Assembly (NCBI GenBank): GCA_025506515.1
Contig: CM046453.1
Location: forward strand, 9,086,776-9,150,775
Reading direction: 5' to 3'
From: Flaveria trinervia
Taxonomy: Eukaryota; Streptophyta; Magnoliopsida; Asterales; Asteraceae
Length of the DNA stretch: 64,000 nt
Every line of letters begins with the position of its first letter. Position 1 is the stretch's first letter. The notes under the pieces were generated by a model, which made no database searches, had not been told where the DNA came from, and was given only the letters and a program-made list of their open reading frames with translations. Below, piece by piece: positions 57,802 to 64,000 of the stretch. The position numbers and the translations under genes were made by a program.

Positions 57802-58814
57802 TGTGAAGGGGTATCACCCTAAATAAAGATCAGCCGCGGCTCACTAAGGCTAAGAGCCCAGCCGCGGCCCATTCAGGCTGATATGTTTTCACGGCGACCC
57901 AAGTTCAGCCGCGACACACTAGGACTAGGGGCCCAGCCGCGGCTCTCTCGGGCTAGAGCCCCACCCTCGATAATCCAAGTTCAGCCGCGTCTTGCTCGGA
58001 CTGGAGGCCAACCGCGGCCCAACCTCCGTCCCGTATAGGCCGGGACCCCAAGCTACGATCCGTGACGCCCAACTTGCGTAACGTACCTAAGCCGCGACTA
58101 GCTTATCACGGGAACAAGCAGGAGAGGCCCAGAGCCGCGGCACTGGGTATATACCCCCAGTCGCGGCTCAGTATCCCCAACTCATTCGAACACCAGACTT
58201 CGTAAAATTCCCATGTCAAGCACTTGTGAAAACCCTCACATAAACTTGGCAACCAAGGAACCATTTCATTGGTTGTAAAGGAATAAGAAAGAAGACAAAA
58301 CGGATAAAGCCAAAACAATGGCAGGAAGTCGGAACAGCCACCATATCCCCAGGTCAACTATCAAGACAAAACTCATTAATGTTAGTCAGAAACCCTTTAC
58401 CACAGAAGGGTATGAAACTCTAAGCTAAGGAATTTCAGTCCAGATCATTGACCACAGGCTTCCAAAAATAAAGCCATGCTATGTTCAATCCCCATGTTTC
58501 AACACCATAAATACTTCTGAAATTCCATAAGAAGTGGCAGATCCATACACCCACACATTCACACAACGTTAGTTACCAACCATTTTCTTATTAATCCTCT
58601 TGAAGTTCTTGATACAAATACTTATTATCACGTGGAGTTTGGTCTCGGGGAGAAATCCTTTTCTGTCCGAGGCGAGGCTCACGGTGTTGTGTTGTCTCGC
58701 AGGCATTCCAGTCAGCTGAAGCTCGCGTCAAGTCCCTGCCTAATCCACAACAGCAACCTCATTCACGCACTGTTCCCGAGTCTTAATCCCTTGATTAAGA
58801 TCCGTGTAGCAACA
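57802..58814 (+). repeat. 5' LTR of a Tat-lineage gypsy element
   Basis: Probable start TGTGAAGGGGTATCACCC and end GTGTAGCAACA, two bases before a PBS-like word. Its 3' partner lies outside the window, so the left edge is a judgement from the TG start. The first third is GC-rich repeat sequence, unlike the AT-rich surroundings. Confidence 0.65.
57829..58160. repeat. CCGCGG-containing degenerate repeats
   Basis: About nine copies of a word near AGCCGCGGC, several followed by a GGCT or GGACT word and GCCC, spaced 25-60 bp. Rich in CpG and locally palindromic. Confidence 0.85.
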
Positions 58815-58816
58815 TT

Positions 58817-58833
58817 TGGCGCCATCCGTGGGA
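58817..58833 (+). promoter_or_regulatory. Primer binding site of the Tat element
   Basis: TGGCGCCATCCGTGGGA, the TGGCGCC-type PBS common in Tat and Athila elements. I do not assign the tRNA. Confidence 0.75.
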
Positions 58834-58858
58834 CCCAGACGTTACTCAAACAATTGTC

Positions 58859-59972
58859 ATGGATTCAGGCCAGGGAACCCCTCACCATAAGGATACTAAT
58901 GATGCCGAAAATCCACATACCACCGCTTCCCTGTTAGCAGCCACCACAGGGGATGGTAACAACTGTGGTAGCGTCATCACCCCAGAATTCGTCAACAAAA
59001 ATCGAGAACAAATCCTCTCCATGCTAGAGCAAGAAGAAAGGGAGCGACGTCTCAGGGACATCCGAACACGTCTCGAATATGAAGAAACCCCAGAAGAAAG
59101 GAATCATGAAGAAGGAGAGGGCGGTCGAAGAGACAAGGTAGAGAATGCCGAAGATAGCCCAAAAACGAAGAAACGTCAAGGCACCACCGCAATCGGAGAG
59201 AAAGCGGGAGTCGATGACGACTTTAGCAAGCCATACCGCCCATCCACGGCGAGAGCAAGATCCAAGTTCATACCAAGGATAGCAGAGTTTACTTTCCCTC
59301 CAAGACTCAAAATGCCATCCAATGTAGGAAAGTACAATGGCACGGGCGATCCGGACAACCATCTTGCAATTTTCGAAGGTGTTGCTGAAGTGGAACAGTG
59401 GTCGATCCCCGTGTGGTCACATGTTTGCTCAGACTCTGACCGGTGCAGCTAGGGTCTGGTTTGACAGCCTTCCAGTTGGAGGGATCGGAAGCTTCGAGGA
59501 ACTAGAGGAAGACTTCTTAAGGAATTTCAGTCAGCAAAGGTTATCCGCCAAAGATCCAACAGAACTGCATAACATCAAAAGAGGCGACGGTGAGTCCATC
59601 GAAAACTTTATCACAAGGTATTCGAAAGAAAGCATGCAGGTACGGGGGGCCGGGGAGACAATCAGAATTTCGGCCTTCATCCACGGAGTAAGGAATGATC
59701 AGTTGGTGGAAAGATTTCACGAACATCTCCCAAAGACGGTAGACGAAATGTTGGAGAGAGCCAAAGCGTTCGTCAGAGGGAAGAAGGCCTGTGAGCAGTT
59801 GAAGGACAGGACGCCAAAGAAACTTGTGTCCCCTATGTGGGACTCGCCAAAAAGGCCAGGAGGGTCAAGGCCGTGGAGAAACCACGTTTCCAGCCGCGTT
59901 ACCCACAACGAAGCCCGCCTTTTCAACCTCGTTTCACGCCCCCAATGCGGAACCCGCAAGGTCCCGATGTAA
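58859..59972 (+). pseudogene. gag: Gag of the Tat element, frameshifted
   Basis: From ATG at 58859 the first part is a hydrophilic region with an EQEERERRLRDIRTRLEYEE coiled-coil-like stretch, leading into FTFPPRLKMPSNVGKYNGTG and PDNHLAIFEG, the start of the gag capsid domain. A frameshift near 59405-59425 moves the rest to another frame: MFAQTLTGAARVWFDSLP, FLRNFSQQRL, ESIENFITRYSKE and LPKTVDEMLERAKAFV. Both parts together give the standard Tat gag. A knuckle-like CEF...NGHATDDCF segment follows near 60080 in yet another frame. Confidence 0.88.
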
Positions 59973-60081
59973 CCTTCCACCTCTGATTAAACCCCAAGTG
60001 AAATTCTAGCCACAGAAAACATCAACTTCACCAAGCCCACACCTTTGAAGCCAGGAGTGAAAAGAGACACAAGCAAGTACT

Positions 60082-60366
60082 GTGAATTCCAAAAGAAACG
60101 GGCATGCAACAGATGATTGTTTCTCGCTAAAGCGACAGATAGAATTGGCAATAAAGACAGGAAAGCTCGCACACTTGTTAAGAGAGTTGAAAAAAGCACC
60201 CCAAGCGGGGGATAAAAGGAAGGAGATATTCATGATAAGGGTCGCAGAGTGCAGCGTCAAACGTCATTCTGATCACATGGAGCCTTGGATGGCACAAGAA
60301 ATTTCGTTTCCTCCAATACATGGTGGAAGCTTTTCCAACGGCCCTCTGACAATTTCAGCCATCATC
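60082..60366 (+). pseudogene. Gag-protease linker of the Tat element
   Basis: Open segment with NGHATDDCFSLKRQIELAI, LLRELKK and a hydrophilic tail, typical of the region after the Tat nucleocapsid. It ends at a TAG just before the protease. Confidence 0.7.
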
Positions 60367-60377
60367 GCAAGACACTA

Positions 60378-60814
60378 GGTACACAGTATATGTAGATAGT
60401 GGGAGTAGTTCGGAAATTATGTACGAACAATGTTTCTTGCAGCTTGACGAGGAAATCAGGAGAACTCTAGATACAGGGACACACCTCCTCGCTGGTTTCG
60501 CAGGAGAGGTAGTGCAGACCCTGGGCCAAATACAATTACCAGTTGCCATAGGAAACCACACAGGATGGCGGGAGGTCACCATGAATTTTCTGGTTGTGAG
60601 ATCCCAATCGTCTCACAATGTTTTACTTGGAAGGTCGGGTCTTTGTATGCTTGGAGCAGTCATATCCACAGTCCATGCCGCGATTAAATTCCCCACTCCA
60701 ACCGGAGTTGTCACCATATATTCCAGTAAAGAATGCAAAGACGTGAAAGCTATCGCTCCAGGAACAACAGAGGGGGAGGATGAGCTGGGTGTCCAATGCT
60801 GGAGAAGTGGGTAA
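60378..60814 (+). pseudogene. pol: Aspartic protease of the Tat element
   Basis: VDSGSSSEIMYEQCF is the active site; FLVVRSQSSHNVLLGRSGL is the flap and second conserved hydrophobic-Gly segment. The frame ends at 60814, well before reverse transcriptase, so it is separated from it by frame changes. Confidence 0.85.
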
Positions 60815-61019
60815 TTAACCCTCTTTTCCCAGAACAAAAAAACCATCGGTGGGCAGCTGGGTGACACAACTAAGGAACGACTTCGTCATCTACTGCAAAA
60901 CAACTTGAACACTTTCGCGTGGCAACCCACCGACATGGAGGGTGTCCCACGCAACACAGCAGAACATAGATTGAACACACGAGCGTCAAAGGAGCCAGTT
61001 GCTCAGAAGCGTCGGCACA

Positions 61020-61600
61020 TGGGCCAGGAACGAAGTCGGGCTGTGGTTGAAGAAGTCAAGAAACTACTTGAAGCAGGTATTACGAGAGGTACGTTACCAA
61101 ACCTGGGTTGCTAATCCAGTGATGGTAAAAAGAGCGATGGCACATGGAGGATGTGCATTGACTTTAAAGATCTCAACAACGCGTGCCCTAAGGATTGCTA
61201 TCCACTCCTGGATATCGATCTGAAAGTGGATTCTCTGGCAAGCTTTCCTTTGAAGTGTTTCCTTGATGCTTACAAAGGATACCACCAGGTGCAAATGACC
61301 CCCGAAGATGAAGATAAGACTGCCTTTTACACAGATGTTGGCATCTTCTGCTTCACGAAAATGCCGTTTGGTTTGAAGAATGCGGGGGCTACTTACCAAC
61401 GATTAATGGATAAAGCTTTTTCTCAGTAGACAGGAAGGAACATCGAAATTTATGTGGACGACGTGGTGATAAAGAGTCGCGACGAGGAGGCTTTACTTGC
61501 CGATATCGCTGAAACTTTTCAAACTTTAAAAGCGATAAACATGAAGTTAAATCCCAAGAAGTGCTCGTTTGGAGTGGAAGAAGGGAAGTTTCTAGGAGTA
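61020..61600 (+). pseudogene. pol: Reverse transcriptase of the Tat element
   Basis: Two open pieces in the same order as functional enzymes: MCIDFKDLNNACPKDCYPL, FLDAYKGYHQVQM, KMPFGLKNAGATYQRLMDK, a TAG stop at 61427-61429, then IEIYVDDVVIKSR with both catalytic aspartates (61451-61462) and the thumb MKLNPKKCSFGVEEGKFLG. Upstream fingers near 61020-61140 are frameshifted. Confidence 0.9.
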
Positions 61601-62110
61601 GTGGTGACAAAGAAAGGGTTAGAGGCCAACCCTGAGAAGGTGGCAGCCGTCCTTAATATGCCATCCCCAAAATCAGTCAAAGAAGTGCAAACACTCAATG
61701 GGCGACTCGTAGCCCTGAACAGGTTCCTTTCGAAACATGCTGAGCGTGCTTTGCCTTTCATGACCACTTTGCGAAACTGCTTGAGCAAGAAGGATTTTTT
61801 ATGGACGAACGAAGCAGAGCAGCATTTCAACAGATGAAGGTGTACTTAAGCAGCATGCCCAGGCTGGTAGCTCCTTTCCCTAAGGAGCGACTGGTAATGT
61901 ACTTATCCGCAGGAGAAAAAGCTGTAAGCGCTGTGTTGATGAAGAACAGGGAAGAAGAGCAGACCCCGATTTACTTCATCAGTCGGGCCCTCAAAGATCC
62001 AGAAACCAGGTATTCACCCATGGGAAAAACTAACTCTTGCTTTAGTGTATGCTTCCAGGAGATTGCGAAGATACTTCCAGGCCCATGTGATTGAGGTCTG
62101 GACCAGCCAA
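61601..62110 (+). pseudogene. pol: RNase H (first, LTR-element type) of the Tat element
   Basis: VKEVQTLNGRLVALNRFLSK forms the connection domain, then KKDFLWTNEAEQHF, and in another frame LYFSRAL-type text (TPIYFISRALKDPETRYS). The normal catalytic series is degraded in this domain, as is usual for Tat elements where the second RNase H is present. Confidence 0.75.
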
Positions 62111-62119
62111 CCCATACAA

Positions 62120-62767
62120 CAAATTTTGAGAAAGCCAGAGATATCAGGAAGGTTGGCGAAATGGGCAATAGAATTGGGAGTTTTCAAGATCGAGTACAAG
62201 CCAAGAGTAGCAATCAAGGGGCAAGTCGTGGCTGATTTTCTAACAGAAATGCCACAGGAGAAAGGAAATAGTGATGCCAATGAAAAATCTGTGGGTCAAA
62301 ACAACGGAAAATGGTGTTTGCATACCGATGGAGCGTCAAATGATGAGGGGTCAGGTGCTGGAATGATACTGATAGGGCCGGAAAAGGAAGAGGTAACTTA
62401 CGCCTTGAGGTTGGCTTTCAAGAGTTCTAATAATGAGGCGGAATATGAGGCACTATTGGCTGGCTTGAGGTTGGCCAAACAAATGGGAATCAAGAAACTC
62501 CACACCCACGTAGACTCACTACTGGTTGCAAATCAAATTAATGGGTCTTACGATGCCAAGGAAGCAACAATAAAGCAATACCTCGGGAAAGCGAGAGATC
62601 TTATCAGCAGCTTTGAGGAATGTAATGTCTCGCACGTTCCGAGAAGCCAAAACAAAAAGGCGGACGCTCTTAGCAAGCTTGCCTCAGTCACTTTCAGCCA
62701 TCTGGCCAAAGACGTAAGAGTTGAAGTATTACAGTCCCCGTCAATTGAAGAAAAGGAGGTGGTCTAA
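62120..62767 (+). pseudogene. Second, archaeal-type RNase H of the Tat element
   Basis: Within a frame open from 62045, a complete extra RNase H domain reads WCLHTDGASNDEGSGAGM (first Asp), NNEAEYEALLAGLRLA (Glu), HVDSLLVANQINGSY (second Asp) and VPRSQNKKADALSKLA (last Asp). All catalytic acids are present. This acquired domain defines the Tat group of gypsy elements. The frame ends in a single TAA at 62765-62767, directly followed in frame by integrase. Confidence 0.88.
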
Positions 62768-64000
62768 GTGAACGCAGTAGCGCAGGAATCTTGGATGGGT
62801 CCAATTGTCAAATTCCTGGAAAGCGGCGATCTGCCTGAGGAAAAGGGAGATGCCAGAGCAATTCAAACGAAGTCACTGCAGTATGAGCTGCGGCAAGGGA
62901 TCCTGTACCGCAAGTCCTATATGGGGCCACTATTACGATGCCTTACACCAGACGAGGCAAGTTATGTCGTAAGAGAGATACATGAAGGCATCTGTGGCAT
63001 TCACGCGGGACCAAGAATGGTAGTAGCGAAAGCATTGGGGGCGGGATATTATTGGCCCGGGATGCACAAGAGTGCCACCGAGGAGATCCAAAGATGTGAC
63101 AGCTGCCAGAGGCACGCGCCATTGTGTTACAGGCCCAAGAGTGATCTAATCCCAGTCCATGCTGCGTGGCCTTTCCAGAAGTGGGGGATGGATATTGTAG
63201 GCCCTTTCCCAGTTACAGCTGGGGGAGTTAAATTTCTCTTAGTGGCCGTGGATTACTTCACCAAGTGGGTGGAAGCCAAGGCTCTGAATCAATCACAGGG
63301 CAGCAAGTAAAGAAATTCACGTGGGAAAACATTATATGTCGTTTTGGACTTCCGTTATTCATCGTGACAGACAACGGAAAGCAGTTTGCGGAGAATCCAT
63401 TCAAATCATGGTGTAGAGAGCTGCAAGTCCAACAAATTTTCACGTCCGTGGCACACCCACAAGGTAATGGTCAGGTCGAGAGAGTTAACCGCAGCATCGT
63501 GGAAGGAATAAAAACGCGATTGGGTGTTGAAGGAAGGAATTGGGTGGAAGAGCTACCCAATGTCTTGTGGGCTCATCGGACCATGCCCAAAACCAGCCAC
63601 GGTGAAACCCCATTTAGTCTAACTTACGGGTCGGAAGCCATGATACCCGTTGAAATAGGCATACCAACAACTCGGGTCGCACAAGCCCCCGAACAAGAGA
63701 ATGAAGACAACCTGCGGCTTAATTTGGATTTGCTGGAGGAAAGAAGAATGGTGGCAGCAATCCGAGAGGCAAGGCACAAGAAGGAAGTTGAACGATACTA
63801 TAACTCTCGTGTAAAACACCAAACATTCAGGATAGGTGATTACGTCTTGAGAAGTAATGAGGCAAGCAGAGTTCAAGATCAGGGGAAGCTGGGCCCGCGT
63901 TGGGAGGGACCTTACCAAGTCATTGAAGTAGGGAACAATGGGGCTTACAAGCTCAGCCAGCTAGATGGAGCAGTTATCCCAAGAATGTGGAACGGAGCTC
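62768..64000 (+). pseudogene. pol: Integrase of the Tat element, frameshifted, cut by the window end
   Basis: The zinc site (IHEGICGIHAGPRM...CDSCQRH) and the first core Asp (GMDIVGPFP) are open to about 63300. A one-base shift there moves the rest: FIVTDNGKQFAENPF (second Asp), HPQGNGQVERVNRSI (Glu), WAHRTMPKTSHGETPFSL and the C-terminal RIGDYVLR and GKLGPRWEGPY. No chromodomain is seen before base 64000. Confidence 0.9.

Larger units (their letters stand above)
57802..64000 (+). mobile_element. Ty3/gypsy Tat-lineage retrotransposon, 5' part, continues past the window
   Basis: Order on the plus strand: LTR, PBS, gag, protease, reverse transcriptase, RNase H, a second RNase H of the archaeal type, integrase. 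The extra RNase H between RNase H and integrase is the hallmark of the Tat (Retand/Ogre-like) group. Frames are interrupted at many places (near 59410, 60000-60100, 60375, 60810-61140, 61429, 61837 and 63300), so the copy is dead. The 3' LTR is not in the window. Confidence 0.9.

Noticed and set aside
1..64000. CRISPR arrays, bacterial operons or ribosome binding sites
   Set aside because: Repeats present are LTR-internal arrays or microsatellites without regular unique spacers; the DNA is plant nuclear with introns.

Overview
The window is AT-rich nuclear DNA of a flowering plant, most likely a eudicot. It has intron-split genes with canonical GT/AG sites, plant-type Ty3/gypsy chromovirus and Tat retrotransposons, a CLE signalling-peptide gene and a mitochondrial malate dehydrogenase gene. 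No species can be named from the sequence. Host coding sequence is confined to about 36.8-41.4 kb; nearly everything else is mobile-element DNA, much of it nested.

Layout. 0-12.9 kb: a broken open frame cut by a truncated LTR (446-2115), one end of a CACTA transposon (ending at 2853), a copia integrase remnant (5688-5880) and decayed AT-rich DNA. 12.9-16.1 kb: a solo LTR of gypsy family 'B', itself split by a solo copia-type LTR with perfect target-site duplications (TSDs). 16.7-21.4 kb: a solo LTR of gypsy family 'A' with TSD TATTA, split by a complete 2.5-kb non-autonomous LTR retroelement with TSD TTTAC. 21.4-22.1 kb: a hAT-type MITE. 23.8-25.7 kb: a terminal-inverted-repeat element carrying many copies of a near-palindromic 16-mer. 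25.7-35.0 kb: a full-length family A chromovirus on the minus strand, with two LTRs, PBS, PPT and a decayed gag-pol. 36.8-37.4 kb: a CLE peptide gene facing an inverted, broken copy of itself. 38.5-41.4 kb: seven-exon mitochondrial MDH on the minus strand, with exon 5 two bases short. 41.6-56.8 kb: a LINE split by a 14.3-kb family B cluster of three LTRs, one near-full internal region and one gag fragment. 57.8-64.0 kb: the 5' two thirds of a Tat-lineage gypsy element with the extra RNase H domain, running off the window.

The retroelements share themes. Every family B LTR carries a tRNA-like block with A-box-like and B-box motifs followed by oligo-T. Family A LTRs, the non-autonomous element and the copia-type LTR, which are otherwise unrelated, all contain short repeats built round GCGNATG words. 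All autonomous elements seen here have frameshifts or stops and look inactive. The host genes do not form a functional cluster: one encodes a secreted peptide hormone precursor, the other a TCA-cycle enzyme.
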